Assembly (NCBI GenBank): GCA_036365145.1
Contig: JAEOAD010000048.1
Span: 13,998,501-14,062,500, forward strand
Length of the DNA stretch: 64,000 bases
From: Orientallactaga sibirica
Taxonomy: Eukaryota; Chordata; Mammalia; Rodentia; Dipodidae
Direction of reading: 5' to 3'
The notes beneath the pieces were generated by a model. The model was not told where the DNA came from. It searched no databases and was given only the letters and a program-made list of their open reading frames with translations. The position numbers and the translations under genes are program-made. Shown here one piece after another: positions 21,775 through 32,689 of the stretch. Position 1 is the first letter of the stretch; each line of letters opens with the position of its first letter.

Positions 21775-21989
21775 ACTTTTTAAAATTATTTATTTATTTA
21801 TTTATTTGAGAGAGAGAGAAAGTGGGAGAGAGAGAGAATGGATGCACCACGGCCTTTGGCTGCTGTAAATGAATTCCAGACGCATGTGCCACCTTGTACA
21901 TCTGGCTTACATGGATCCTGGGGAACTGAACCTGGGTCCTTTGGCTTTGCAGGCAAATGCCTTAACCACTAAGCCATCTCTCCAGCCCG
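21775..21989 (-). mobile_element. B2/Dip-type SINE, short form
   Basis: Flanks CCATCTAAATT (21764-21774) and CCATCTAAGTT (21991-22001). Box B complement 'gaactgaacc'. Confidence 0.9.
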
Positions 21990-22001
21990 TCCATCTAAGT
22001 T

Positions 22002-22855
22002 TTTATTCTTGGAGAAAATACACTTTAAAAATGAAATACTTTTATAAACTTACAATACAATATATAACAACAGGAAACATAATACAAATATTCTGATAAG
22101 TATATATACAATTTGTTTCTTCACGTTTGCCTGCTTTCACAATTTTGTCACACTGGTCTATCTTTGTCATACTTATCTATATACAAAATGTTTTGCACTG
22201 GGTATATATGATGTCTGTAATAAAATAACATATAAATCCTAGCAGAAATAGTGAGAGCAGAGGGGAGGTGGAAAGAGCAGTGCAGCACAGATCCGCCCCC
22301 CTCCCCAGGGAAGACCCTGCAGACTGCTGAGAAGGGCAACAGGACCACCAGCATGCAGAGGTGCGTGAAGACAGAGGGGACAGAAGCAAAGGATGATGGC
22401 CACTGCTGAGCCCCAGGTAGAGCCCTCTGAGAAACTGTAGCCCCAACTATTTGTAGCCCCAACAGCACTCAGAGCACCTGCTCAGGTGTATATGGTCTGG
22501 CAGCTTCCAGAAGATAAGGCAGACCAAGAGGGACCCTGTCATTACCACTCCGATGTTATGATTCATAAACCATAAGATAATTACTCTCTAGTCCTTGGCA
22601 GACAAAGTCTTCTGACGCCTACACGATGGGGTGTTTTAGAGAAAGGAGAAGCTACAAGAAACCGGGAGGCGGTAACAAGAGTCACTCTGTCAAGTGGCAT
22701 GAAGGGTGACTGTTTCACATAGGTGAGTTTTCAAAATGTCTATGTCTACAGACAGGTGGAAAACAGGAAAATACTGTAACTGAGCCAGTTACAGCATTTT
22801 ACATGATAGGCATTTAAAGACACGGCAAGAAAACGGGACCACAGTCGTCGGACTG
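22002..22855. other. No recognised repeat; intron next to Mtus2 exon
   Basis: AT-rich to 22240, then a GC-richer part. Overlapping minus frames at 22148-22468 lack conserved features. Confidence 0.5.
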
Positions 22856-22860
22856 GTTAC

Positions 22861-23101
22861 CTGAAGGCTCAGAAGTGTAGAGGCCGGCAGCAGAGGTGAT
22901 AGGTCCTGGTGGATGGAGGGCGCTCGCCGAGGACCTCTGACTTGCGATCAGGATCCTGCTCTTGGCAGACGGGAGACGGGACATTGCACCCAACCCCAAC
23001 TGTGGCTTCAGGAGCATGGCCGAGCGATAGAAGGTTGGGGGCACTCCATAGTGTGTGTAGGGTGGAGAACAAAGTTCTTCTTTCCCAGAAGGGTCTGTCA
23101 C
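22861..23101 (-). CDS. Mtus2: Mtus2 second coding exon
   Basis: Continues the Mtus2 reading frame from the large exon: the junction reads [11 protein letters not shown]. The 241-bp exon starts at 23101 after a CACAG acceptor (AG at 23102-23103) in phase 0. It ends at 22861 before a GTAAC donor (22856-22860), giving 80 codons plus one base. The peptide includes [14 protein letters not shown] and [18 protein letters not shown], a segment strongly conserved in mammalian MTUS2 and much more so than the middle of the preceding exon. The basic Ser/Arg/Lys-rich composition suits a microtubule- or EB1-contacting linker, but that role is inferred. The next exon, expected to begin within the Ala/Asp codon followed by a Lys-Lys-rich segment, was not seen at lower coordinates, so the intron must run past base 1. 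Confidence 0.95.
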
Positions 23102-23104
23102 CTG

Positions 23105-23619
23105 TGAGAAAACACCAGAAGCTCAGTCAGGAACTTGCATCACAATGTGAGATTCAACCCCATGCTCAGATGATGGCCAGCTATGATCTCAGGGCACAGC
23201 CATCCCTGGGCTCCGGTGTCATCCCTCGTTGACAGCACAACTGAGCAACTTCTCAGGCCTCTTCTGGTTCTACGACTTTATCACTGTGTATTGAACGGGG
23301 AGGAAAAACTACTCAATTTCATAGGAGTTTAAACGTGCTTATTTTAAAAACCACTGGACTTTGAATGACTAATCTTTAAGCGAATTTCAACATAAAATTA
23401 TAAATGCTTCTTTATACCTATGGACAAAAGGCACCATTTTATGATGACCTGGACTTACAATAAGAAAATAAACTATTATTTTATATTTAACTGATAGAAA
23501 ATTTAAAAATCATTGCTAGTCAGGGAGAAATAAAATCTGGAAATCTGGAAAAAAAAAACAGAGAAACTAATGACAGGTTTTTCCTTTTAAAGTTTATACT
23601 ATGTTTACATAATTAAAAA
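23105..23619. other. No recognised repeat in intron
   Basis: Immediately upstream (in gene direction) of the 241-bp exon; AT-rich, no further exon seen. Confidence 0.55.
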
Positions 23620-23848
23620 CCCAGAACCCAGGTTCGATTCTCCAGGACCTCTTTAAGCCAGATGCACCTGGTGGTGCATGCATCTGGAGTTCATTTGCAG
23701 CAGCTGAAGGCCCTGGTGCACCCATTCTCTCTTCTCTCCTCTCTCTTTTCCATCTCTCCCTTTCTCTTTATTTATCATCTGCCTCTTGCTCTCTCTCTCT
23801 TAAAAATGCAAATAAATAAATAATAAATTAAATTTAAAAAAATAGATA
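23620..23848 (+). mobile_element. B2/Dip-type SINE, 5' truncated
   Basis: Starts at box B ('acccaggttcgattctcc'). Long CT-rich tail with a secondary expansion, then (AAAT)n. Confidence 0.85.
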
Positions 23849-24149
23849 CAGAATGCTCTGATTATTCTGCTCAGTAAGGCGATGTTGGCAGGAATGTTTA
23901 GGCACACTAATGTGGGATGAGGGCCCCGGAAGGAGTCTAGCAAGCCGCCAAGTTTAGAGGATATTGAACAGTGTCCATGCAAAAATATGTATTACGCCAA
24001 AGAATCCTGTCTCCATTCTTCCCACAAGTTGACAGCTTGACATTGCTATCACTTGCTCCTGTGTTTAACAGTTCAGAATACAGTCTGTAGGAAGCGTTCA
24101 CATAGGATATCTTGTGTCCACAACCTATTCACCTTATCCGTGCTTTGTT

Positions 24150-24245
24150 TTTGTGCTGTGGGGGATGGAACCCAGGGTTGCATATATTCTATGAAAGCAC
24201 CCGATTCTTAACCCATGCTCCTCCCACCCCAGCTCATGGTCTCTT
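24150..24245 (-). mobile_element. ID-type SINE, decayed
   Basis: 'gtgctgtgggggatggaacccagg...' with eroded 'gaaagcacccgattctt' resembles antisense ID. Confidence 0.55.
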
Positions 24246-24960
24246 TATATTAAACATGAAAAAAAATAGAGCTATATAATTGATTCCCTTTGTTATAATA
24301 TAAAAACAGAGCTAGGGGCCAAGCATGAAAAGAAACATCTATCAATTAATTCAGCTCAAACTCACAATACTTTTTATGTGTCAAACTTCTCTGTAGTCAG
24401 GAATAATAAACACCCAACACTGTTCTTTAAAAGGAGACATAAAAGTCTGAACCCCACTGCTGAAGAGATAAGCTCTTAATTTGACATTCTTTTCATGTTG
24501 AAATAGATACAAAGCTCTCCTTAAGCCTGACATTATTGAAACAAAAGATCAGACATTTAAAGTTTTAACATAATCACGTCATAAAATATGCATGACTGTT
24601 ATAGTAGATAGACTGTGCCAAATTAGATCCCCATCAAAGAACTTTCTACAACTGCACTCTGATGAAATTTTTACCATTCTCTATTTTATTGCTATCAATC
24701 TCTGACTTTTATATAACATTAATTTTTTTTTTGAATTTTAGTTTCTAAATTCTGGGTATTATTGCTTATTGTTTTGAGCACGTGCTCTCAGGACATCATT
24801 GCCAACCCTTATCAGTCATCTTTTAGGACTGCAATAAGCTGCTCTACAGTTTTCAGAGCTCACAATCCACGACACACTTGCCCAGCGATGATAGCAGCAA
24901 CGCGCCAATGACTCCAACGCCTGTCGCTTTACTGGGGAATTTGTTTCTGATTAGGAGCAA
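24246..24960. other. No recognised gene or repeat
   Basis: AT-rich intron; nothing supported. Confidence 0.55.
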
Positions 24961-25306
24961 TGTGACGGTTTGAATCCAAAACGTCCCCCACAGGCTCGAG
25001 TTTTGAGTGCTTGGTTTTAAGTGGATGGCACCGGTTTGGAAGGCTGTGAGGCCTATAGGAGGAGGGGCCCAGAAAGCCTTGAAAATTATACCCACCCCAG
25101 CCCATTTTCTCTGCTTCCTGTCTGCACCATATCGCCATAGGCCACAAGCTCCTGCACTGAGGGGTTGGGCCACTGGTTCTATGGTGTCCCCAGCAGGATG
25201 CATCCAGACCCTTTAAAGCCATGAGCTCCTTTCTTTCTTAAACCATCCTTAAGATACTTCTGTCCAGTATTTTGTCACAGTGATATGAAAAGTTACTAAC
25301 TCAAAC
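24961..25306 (+). mobile_element. MaLR LTR (ORR1/MT-like)
   Basis: Begins TGTGACGGTTTGAATCCAAAA; later 'ctgcttcctgtctgcaccat', 'aagatacttctgtccagtattttgtcacag', ends near 'gttactaac'. No AATAAA seen. Confidence 0.75.
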
Positions 25307-25311
25307 ATAAA

Positions 25312-25530
25312 TTTATTTATATTTTATTTATTTGAGAGAAAGAGAGAGCAAGAAAGAGGCAGATAGAGGGAGAGAGAATGGGCACACCAGGGCCTCTCAC
25401 AACTGCAGATGAACTCCAAACACTTGTGCCTCCTCGTGCATCTGGCTTTACATGGGCACTGGGGAATCAAAGCTGGATCCTTTGGCTTTGCATGCAAGTG
25501 CCATAACCACTAAGCCATCTGTCCAGCCCC
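25312..25530 (-). mobile_element. B2/Dip-type SINE, short form
   Basis: Sits at the 3' edge of the preceding LTR. CATAAA-type flanks on both sides. Confidence 0.85.
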
Positions 25531-25599
25531 ATAAACTCTTTTAAAATGTGAAATACATGCTTTAGATTCATGTATTTTCATTATCATTTATTTATACAT

Positions 25600-25753
25600 T
25601 TTTTTTTGTAGTTTTTCAAGGTCAGGTCTCACTCTAGCCCAAGCTGACCTGGAATTCACTATGTAGTCTCTAAGTGGCCTCAAACTCACAGTGATCCTCC
25701 TACGTCAGCCTCCCGAGTGCTGGGATTAAAGTCATGTGCCACCACGCTCGGCT
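25600..25753 (-). mobile_element. B1 SINE
   Basis: Antisense B1 between CATTTATAC-like flanks; 'gtgctgggattaaagtcatg' and 'accacgctcggct' ends. Confidence 0.85.
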
Positions 25754-25921
25754 TCATTTATACTTTTTTTTTTAAATTAAATGGGGGAATCTACAAAAAG
25801 TTCCCCATTTTTCTTTCATCTTTACTAACAGAATGTAACAGGCAACACTGCACAGTTCTAAACACACAGACGTCAACCCCAGAGGCTGTTTCCCACCTGC
25901 TCCAATGTTTTGTTGTTTCTT

Positions 25922-26137
25922 TTATAAATATTTTATTTTTATTTATTTGAGAGAGAAAAAGAGGTGGGGGTGGAAGGAGGGAAAGGGCACGCCAGGGCCT
26001 CCAGCTGCTGCAAACGCAGCAAATGAACTCCAGATGCATGTGTCACCATTCATCTGGCTTATGTGGGTCTTGGGAATTGAACCTGGGTCCTTTGTCTTTG
26101 CAGGCAAGCAACTTACCCACCAGGCCATCTCTCTGGA
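25922..26137 (-). mobile_element. B2/Dip-type SINE, short form
   Basis: Antisense copy with a small internal duplication ('gcaaacgcagcaaatg'). TTGT/TTTCTT-rich flanks. Confidence 0.85.
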
Positions 26138-26370
26138 CCTTGTTTTGTTTCTTAATAGAAACAACTCCAAAAGCAAACAAAATAATACTGTGATTTTAAA
26201 GGAGTGCCTAAAATTGACGTACACAGCAAACAAATTATCCTTGGATTGCCCCTCTGCCTTTTTGCCCAGACATTTTGTTTTGTTTTTCTCCATAATGGAA
26301 ATTTATTTAGATTTCCTTAGCTTATGATAGTGGTCATCCTCTTCTCTTTTTTTAAAAAAAAAATATTTTA

Positions 26371-26520
26371 GCCGGGCGTGGTGGCGCACGCCTTTAATCC
26401 CAGCACTCAGGAGGCAGAGGTAAGAGGATTGCCAAGAGTTCGAGGCCACCCTGAGACTACATAGTTAATTCCAGGTCAGCCTGGACCAGAGTAAAACCCT
26501 ACCTCGAAAAACCAAAAAAA
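26371..26520 (+). mobile_element. B1 SINE in an older SINE tail
   Basis: Near-consensus B1 (GCCGGGCGTGGTGGCGCACG). Its A/T flanks are the T-rich tail of the antisense SINE that follows. Confidence 0.9.
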
Positions 26521-26529
26521 AATAAAAAA

Positions 26530-26726
26530 TATATTTTATTTATTATATACTAGAGAGAGAGAAATGGCAGATAGAAAATAGGCACACCAGGGCCTCTAGC
26601 CACTGCAAACAAACTCCAGACGCATGGGCACCTTGTGCATCTGGCTTTACATGGGTACTGGGGAACTGAACCCGACTCCTTAGTTTTGCAGGCATGTATT
26701 TTAACCGCTGAACCATATCTCAGATC
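26530..26726 (-). mobile_element. B2/Dip-type SINE, short form, decayed
   Basis: 'agagagagagaaatggcag' to 'aaccatatctcagatcc'; box B complement 'gaactgaacc'. Confidence 0.8.
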
Positions 26727-26744
26727 CTCTTTTCCTTTTTAAAA

Positions 26745-26925
26745 ACTTTTTATTGACAACCTCTATACATATATACAATATGCCCTGATCATAACACCCT
26801 CTTCTCCCTCTCCCATTCCCCCTCCACTGAACCCCTTCTTTTTTCCAGTGCATAGTCCTTCTTCTATTCTAATGCTAGTTGTTGGACCTCATATTATGCA
26901 GGGTTTGTGCAGGTGCTGGAATGAC
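26745..26925 (-). mobile_element. LINE-1 3' UTR scrap (antisense)
   Basis: 'ctttttattgacaacctctatac', 'ccctctccactgaacccctt' parallel 48975-49100. Confidence 0.5.
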
Positions 26926-27228
26926 CTGTTTTTACTGGGATTATTTTGTGTGACATTTTCAGAGGAAATGTAAAATGAACCTCTGACCCCAAAATAGACA
27001 GCATTGGTAGTCCAAAGAATGACACATTCAAGTTCATCTTGAAAAAAATTAGCTTACTGAGGCTTCAGACTGCTTCCTGGTGTTAAAAGCAGCAGAGGTG
27101 GCTAGAGGCTCAGATGACATAAAGTACAGTCCAAACCAAGTCTGGGAAAATTCTGTTTTGAAGCGTTCACTTACTGGCCCTTATCAGAGGTTCTGCTGGC
27201 CTTGGCAAACACTGTTCAACTATGGAAA

Positions 27229-27264
<36 letters not shown>

Positions 27265-27394
27265 CCGCCTGGAATGACAAACAACTAAATGGCAATTCAC
27301 TGAAAGATGACATAATTGTGGCTAGATTCAGAGGACTGGTGCCATGACACATCAAGGTTGGGAGGAACATAGAGGCTTCACTTATTGGCTGTTG
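26926..27394. other. No recognised gene; poly(T) run
   Basis: Run of about 29 Ts at 27232-27260; otherwise unannotated. Confidence 0.55.
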
Positions 27395-27510
27395 ATATTT
27401 TGAAAACTATCTCTTCACTTTAGTAGCCCATTTATTGGTTAGATTGTTTGATTTGCTGTTGTTCAACTTTTTGAGTTCTTTGTATATACTAGATATCAAT
27501 CCTTCCATGA
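27395..27510 (-). mobile_element. LINE-1 ORF2 scrap (antisense)
   Basis: 'cccatttattggttagattgtttg...' and 'gagttctttgtatatactagatatcaatcc' are an antisense L1 ORF2 block. Confidence 0.7.
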
Positions 27511-27512
27511 TA

Positions 27513-27730
27513 TTTTAAATATTTATTTTTATTTTTATTTATTTATTTGAAAGAGAAAGAGAGAGGGAGAGAGAGAGAAAAATGGGCATGCCAGGGCTTC
27601 TAGCCACTACAGATGAACTCCAGGCACATGCACCACCTTGTGCATCTGGCTTACATGGGGTCCTGGGGAATCAAATCTTTGTCCTTTGGTTTTTGCGGGC
27701 AAGTGCCTTAACTGCAATCTCTCCAGTCCC
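27513..27730 (-). mobile_element. B2/Dip-type SINE, short form
   Basis: Antisense, with a 9-bp deletion in the head ('taactgcaatctctccag'). Confidence 0.85.
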
Positions 27731-27759
27731 TTCTATGGTTTTATTGGAAATGTTTTGTA

Positions 27760-27880
27760 GGGCTGAAGAGATGGCTTGGTAATTAAGGTGCTTGCCTGTG
27801 AAGCCTAAGGACCCAGGGTCAATTCCCCAGTATCCATGTAAAGCCAGATACACAAAGTGATGTATGTATCCAGAGTTCAA
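27760..27880 (+). mobile_element. B2/Dip-type SINE, 3' truncated
   Basis: 'ggctgaagagatggcttgg' to 'tatccagagttcaag'; CT tail missing. Confidence 0.8.
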
Positions 27881-27884
27881 GTCT

Positions 27885-28704
27885 TGTCAGAGAACTTCAT
27901 TTATTTGTTTAAGCAGCTACAGTGCCTGTGATCCTGGGATGGGTTAACTACTAGGGATTTAAACAGAGAATGTTTCCCCCTTAGACAAAAGTCTAGCACG
28001 AGAGCTTGACCCTGGCCTCAGAGGCCTGGGTAGATGGAGTGTTTGGAAATTTAAGAATGACTTGACTTAACCAAGCTCAGGGACTTATGTACAAACCCAG
28101 GATGGCAATGACTCGCTGTTAGTGAGAAGTCATGCCTGTGACCAGCCCCACGGACCCTCTGGCCAGATAAAACATCCACCCCTTCAGGCCACTGCAGGAG
28201 AAGTCTACTTACTAACATGAGGCTTTACAGGGTTGCACAGGAGACCAACCCTGGCTTCTCGGTTCCTGTCCTTTCTAACTATGAGAGGTGGACAACGGGG
28301 AGAACCAGAAGACATACTCCTCGCACCAAGCGTGCCAAATGTGCCAAACTCCCCACCGGCAACGCCATGGGCTTCTGGAGGACCAACCCTCCAAGTTCAG
28401 GGAATGAACTGTGTGATTCAGTTGCTAAGGCCTTGTCCCTAGATAGTGCCAGTGGCCACTATGTAGGGCCCTTATCATTGATAGCCTTGTCAGTGCCCTC
28501 ATCTGACAACGCGTTCACCTTTTCCTCTGTGCTACCCTCTGATGACCCCTGCTCTGATTGGCACAACCTCTAAATACATCAGTATATACTAGGAAGTCAG
28601 ACTCCTGCTTTGGACTTCGTCATTCTAGCTCCCTCCTTGGTCGACATTTGTTCAGATCCAGCTGTTCATGGAATTCCTAACTCAGCTATCATTCAACTGT
28701 TTCA
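27885..28704. other. Unassigned segment with a 119-codon frame
   Basis: GC-balanced and distinct from neighbouring AT-rich sequence, with no match to a repeat I know. Plus-strand frame 28217-28573 (Arg/Lys-rich then Ser/Pro-rich) has no recognised domain. Could be an old LTR/ERV internal scrap. Confidence 0.35.
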
Positions 28705-28790
28705 CCCCAGGTTAGTGCTAGGATAGAGCCCAGGGCTTTGTGCTTTCAAGGGCAAACGCAGCACCACTAAGCTACTTCTATTCAACATCA
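28705..28790 (-). mobile_element. ID-type SINE, decayed
   Basis: 'gtgctaggatagagcccagggctttg...' and 'caccactaagctactt' look like antisense ID. Confidence 0.6.
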
Positions 28791-28870
28791 CGGAAGCATG
28801 TATTTATAGCAGCACCATTCTAAATCTTAAGAACTCATAGGCAAACATCAAAAAAAAAAAAAAAAACTCA

Positions 28871-29062
28871 GGCTGAAGAGATGACTTAGCAGTTAAAGCA
28901 CTTGTCTGCAAAGCCTAAGGACACAAGTTCAATTCCCCAGACCCACATAAGCAAGATGTACAGCATGACACATGTGTCTGGAGTTTGTTTTCAGTGGCTA
29001 GAGGTCCTGGTGTGCCCATTCTCTCTCTCTCTCTCTCTGCCTCTTTCTCTCAAATATATAGA
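28871..29062 (+). mobile_element. B2/Dip-type SINE, short form
   Basis: Older copy (GACTTAGCAG, box B AGTTCAATTCC), CT tail. Confidence 0.85.
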
Positions 29063-29287
29063 GATATACATCTATTCTTATGAAATTCACATTCTAGTCA
29101 GTGCAGGGAAAGCACAAAAGAATATGTATCCAGTGGAGGTCTCAGGAAATAAGCCAGGCAAACTTGATTCGGCATAACATCTGAACACATAATTATTATT
29201 CTTACTAAAAACAGTGACCATGACTAACACATTATTTTATGTTATTGTTCTCCACACATATTGATATAAGAGTTTCATTGTACTTTT

Positions 29288-29395
29288 GGAGAGAGAGTCT
29301 CACTGTTGTCCAGCCTGGCCTCAAACTCACAATTTCCCTGCTCCAGCCTCCTGAGTTGGATCACAAGCATATACCACTATATGTGGCTTAACACA
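29288..29395 (-). mobile_element. Old B1/7SL-derived element
   Basis: 'gagtctcactgttgtccagcctggcctcaaactc' and 'ctccagcctcctgag' are a decayed antisense B1-like body. Confidence 0.6.
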
Positions 29396-29645
29396 TGGCT
29401 TTACTTAAAACAAAATACCCCCATCATAGTCTGCTCAATTTGAGGAATATATTTTCTGGGAATATTTTTCCTTACTTTGACCTGACTCATAGAAGAATTA
29501 TGCTCACATATTTAAACATGGAAGCTGATTTAAATGAATATTTTGTAATTTGTGAATCATACTCAGTGACATTTAAATGGGGCTCCTTAAATGTTGGGTC
29601 CATCTCATTATGACCATCATTCTTGTCTGGTTAAAAAAAAAAGAT

Positions 29646-29885
29646 GGCTGGAGAGATAGCTTAGTGGTTAAGGCACCTACCTCCTAAGCCTAAGAAGGCT
29701 GGTTCCAATCTCCAGGTCCCACGTTTAGCCAGATGCAAAGGGGTGCAATGCCTCACTTGACCACAAGGGGGCGCACACATCTGGATTTCGTTCACAGCAG
29801 CTAAGAGGCTGATGGCACGCCCATCTCTATCTGTCTTCCTCTTCCTCTCTCTCTGTCTCTCTGTGTGTCCCCCCCCCCAAAAAAA
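29646..29885 (+). mobile_element. B2/Dip-type SINE, long form
   Basis: GGTTCCAATCTCC box B variant. Tail CT-rich then C-run and A-run. Confidence 0.9.
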
Positions 29886-29890
29886 GACAT

Positions 29891-30108
29891 GGGCTGGAGA
29901 GATGGCTTAGCTGTTAAAGCATTTGCCTGCAAAGCCAAAGGACCCTGGTTCAATTCCCCAGAACCCACATAAGCCAGATGCACCAGGGGGCACATGCATC
30001 TGGAGTTCGTTTGCAGTGGCTGGAGGTTCTGGAGCACCCATTAGCTCTCCCCTCTCTCTCTCTCTCTGCCTCTTTCTCTCTCTCAAATAAATAAATAAAA
30101 TATATTTT
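29891..30108 (+). mobile_element. B2/Dip-type SINE, short form, adjacent
   Basis: Follows the preceding SINE head-to-tail at a GACATGG-like junction. Ends about 140 bp from the Mtus2 exon donor. Confidence 0.9.
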
Positions 30109-30251
30109 TTAAAAATGACAGCATTCTCCAGGCAAATACATCTACACAACTGAAGTTTGCTTAGACTATTTTGTTTTCACAATTTACTGAAAGAGCAAAA
30201 TGGACCTGAGACACTTGACTTATAGATCACAGAGTAGTGATACTGTCTTAC

Positions 30252-32435
30252 CTCCTGCAAAAACTTTTCACTCATCTGACTGAAATGGTGCCCTGGAGGT
30301 TTGATCCCAGATACCATCAATCCGGAAGTGAAGACCCTTGGCTTCTGTAAGTCTGGCTTATATTTCTCATATAGGTTGGAAGACGGCTGAAGGTCACCGC
30401 TTACCACCTTCTCCTCCTGGGGAAGAGGCATGCCGCATGTGGGTGGAGCATAAGGAAGCCCCACAGGGAGCAGCGAGGTGTCCCCTTGGCCCAATACCTG
30501 CTGGTTCCTGCGGATGTAGGTGATGATCTTGGGTCTCACGTGCTTGGGCTTTGGCAGGATAATGGGCTTGGTCTCTGTCCTGTCTTCTGGTTTTTCAACT
30601 TCAGGTTTCTCTATCGTTTCCTGTGAAGAAGGCATGTCCTTGGGGTGTGTGACCACAGTCTTGGGGATCCCACTGGGGCAGGTGTCATCAGGCACTTTCA
30701 GGGACGTGTTCAACACCCTCACATTGTCACTGGGAGGCAAGGCTACCAAAGGTGACCCCGTGTCCACACTAAACACACGGAGCTCCTGAACACTGCTACT
30801 GGGGGATGTGGGCTGGTGGGTTGCGTTCACAGTTGTCTCTGGGTGGAAGGGAGCTAGGGTATTGAAAGCAGACTCCGCTCTGGCTGGAGCGACTTCAGTC
30901 TTAGCTGCATCTTGTAGAAGGTTCCTATTTTCATTGACCAGTGTTGTCACCTCTTTGCTTTGTCTAGCTTCTGAGCTGCCACTTTGAGTGACCTCAGTTC
31001 TGCTCTCTCCCCCAGAAGGCCCTGAGGTCACTGTCGTGGCACTGCCCATGGTCCCACTGCCCAGGCTCCATTTCTCCCTGCTGACTTCTGAGGACACACT
31101 GCCAGATGGATGGATGGGAACAAGAGCGCCGTGCCCATCACCAGGTGCAAAATGGCTAGGTGCTGTATCTCCCAGCGTCCTACCTGCACTTGGTGACATT
31201 TTGCCAGTGGGTTGATTTCCAGCTGCTCCGGAGGGAGCAGGGCCCTGTTGGGGAGTGGATTGGAAAGGACCCTCCTCCACTACCCTGACTTCCATCATCT
31301 CCTTGTCTCCGCTGTCCCTTCCCACCCCGAGTTGGTGGTGGCTGCTGTTCGGTTGATGGCACTCTGCATCAATGGCTTCTTGGAGTACTTCGACACATGG
31401 CTCTTTGATCTCTACAGGAGACCCACTGTCTCCTGGGTGACATCCCATATCCCCTACCTGGGCAGAGTAAAGCTCCGGCTCAGCCCTGGGTTGAACACCC
31501 ATTAGCTCCATCTTCGGCTCCCTCTTTCCCTGACTTAAATGTGCTTCTGGACAAGTCGGGACTTCCTTCAACGTGGAAGCTGGATCCGGTGCAGGCTCCA
31601 GGTGGGCAGCACACACCATGTGCTCTTTGCAAACGTTCAGGCCAAGTGCCCCTTCCGTCTGAGTGTCTGAGGAGGTGAGCCCCTTGGCTTCTGAGGTAGA
31701 TGGTTTAGCATGAACACTCTTTCCCTCTGAGGTACTGTCAGCCAGACGAAAAACTGCCCCTGGAGAGTGGCTGGCCGATGTCCTCTGCGGCCCCTCCTCA
31801 CCCCCAGGCACATGGCCCCATGACTCAGGGGCATCCAGCCATGCGGGTGGCAGATGTTGCCAAGTTAAATTGCCAACTGTCACCACAGAACTGCTTGCTC
31901 TTTCCAAGGAATGCCTTTTCAATTCCTCATTGTCAAGTGTCTTTGCCAACTTGTCCTTGGGAACCTGCCTGGGAATGTCAGCTTCCCTTTTAGCCGAAGT
32001 CTCTGGACTGGCCTCACCCCCTACATTCCTCCAACTTGAGAGACTTGGTCCCTGGGTATTTGGAGGGGTCTGCAGAACATCTGGGGCTCTCTCCACTGTA
32101 CGCACCTCACTTAGTTCCCTATGGGCAGTAGGAGTAGGTTTAAAATCCCTCCGGCTGGTCGAGCCAACCCGAGACTCTTTCCCAAAGCTCTGAAGTTGAG
32201 GAGACTCCTTCTGGAAGTGGCCATGGTGTCCTGGTCTATTGGAGTTTGCATTTCCAATTGCATCACCTACATCACTAGTCTTGGGCTCATCGTTAGAAGA
32301 ACTGACCTCCAACATGATTGGATTGGCATTTGTATCTCCCAGACTTAGAATGCTCTCATTGTTGTTTCTGGCTCCATTTCTGTGATCCTGTAACTGATTG
32401 AAACAAGATTTCTCTGAAGCCACCGGAACACTCAT
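30252..32435 (-). CDS. Mtus2: Mtus2 first coding exon (residues 1-728)
   Basis: Encodes the N-terminal 728 residues of microtubule-associated scaffold protein 2 (TIP150/CAZIP), a cytoskeletal protein known to work with EB1 and the kinesin-13 MCAK at microtubule plus ends. The N-terminus (MSVPVA, then [15 protein letters not shown] near residues 24-38) and the C-terminal end of the exon ([13 protein letters not shown] near 632-644; [13 protein letters not shown] near 704-716) match mammalian MTUS2, not its paralogue MTUS1. The start is secure: the ATG at 32433-32435 is the only ATG after an in-frame TAG at 32544-32546, with A at -3. The exon ends in phase 0 at a GTAAG donor (30247-30251). Most of the exon is low-complexity, Ser/Pro/Glu-rich and probably disordered. 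An SGIP tetrapeptide (588-591) fits the SxIP EB1-binding pattern (inference). No frameshift or internal stop. The coiled-coil C-terminus is encoded by exons outside the window. Confidence 0.95.
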
Positions 32436-32687
32436 CGTCACCACTTCAGTGCTGGCTTCTGGCCATGTAGTCCTCCTCAAGAGTAGGGGCTCCTTCAGGA
32501 CACAAAGTGAAGACCAGGCAATCCTCACACTGTGTGTCCTCCCCTAACAATGTCACAACCACATCGAGACACTGCCTTAGTCATCCTCAGATGTGTTTCA
32601 CAACCAAGTGTCGTCTTGATATGCAGCAGAGTGACCTAGCAGTTACATTCCATTCCGGCTCAATGCAAACCAGCTAGCCCATGAGAC
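32436..32687 (-). other. Mtus2: Mtus2 5' UTR part of the first coding exon
   Basis: A good splice acceptor lies just right of the coding exon: on the minus strand a T-rich tract followed by CTCTCCAG, with AG at 32688-32689. The exon would begin at 32687, giving 252 bp of untranslated leader before the ATG. The frame is closed upstream by TAG at 32544-32546. An open GTG-initiated extension at 32528 has no ATG and is unlikely to be used. The acceptor implies an upstream non-coding exon to the right, which I could not identify. Confidence 0.75.
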
Positions 32688-32689
32688 CT

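Larger units (their letters stand above)
23102..30251 (-). other. Mtus2: Mtus2 intron between the two coding exons
   Basis: A 7150-bp GT-AG intron between a phase-0 donor (30250-30251) and acceptor (23102-23103). It holds about ten SINEs, one MaLR LTR and LINE-1 scraps. Two full SINEs end within about 140 bp of the donor. Confidence 0.9.

Noticed and set aside
32436..32528. N-terminal extension of Mtus2 from 32528
   Set aside because: The triplet there is GTG, not ATG, and an in-frame TAG lies at 32544-32546. The ATG at 32435 matches the known protein start.
22861..32687. Gene could be MTUS1 rather than MTUS2
   Set aside because: The MSVPVA start, [15 protein letters not shown] and [13 protein letters not shown] blocks are MTUS2 features; MTUS1 starts differently and lacks them.
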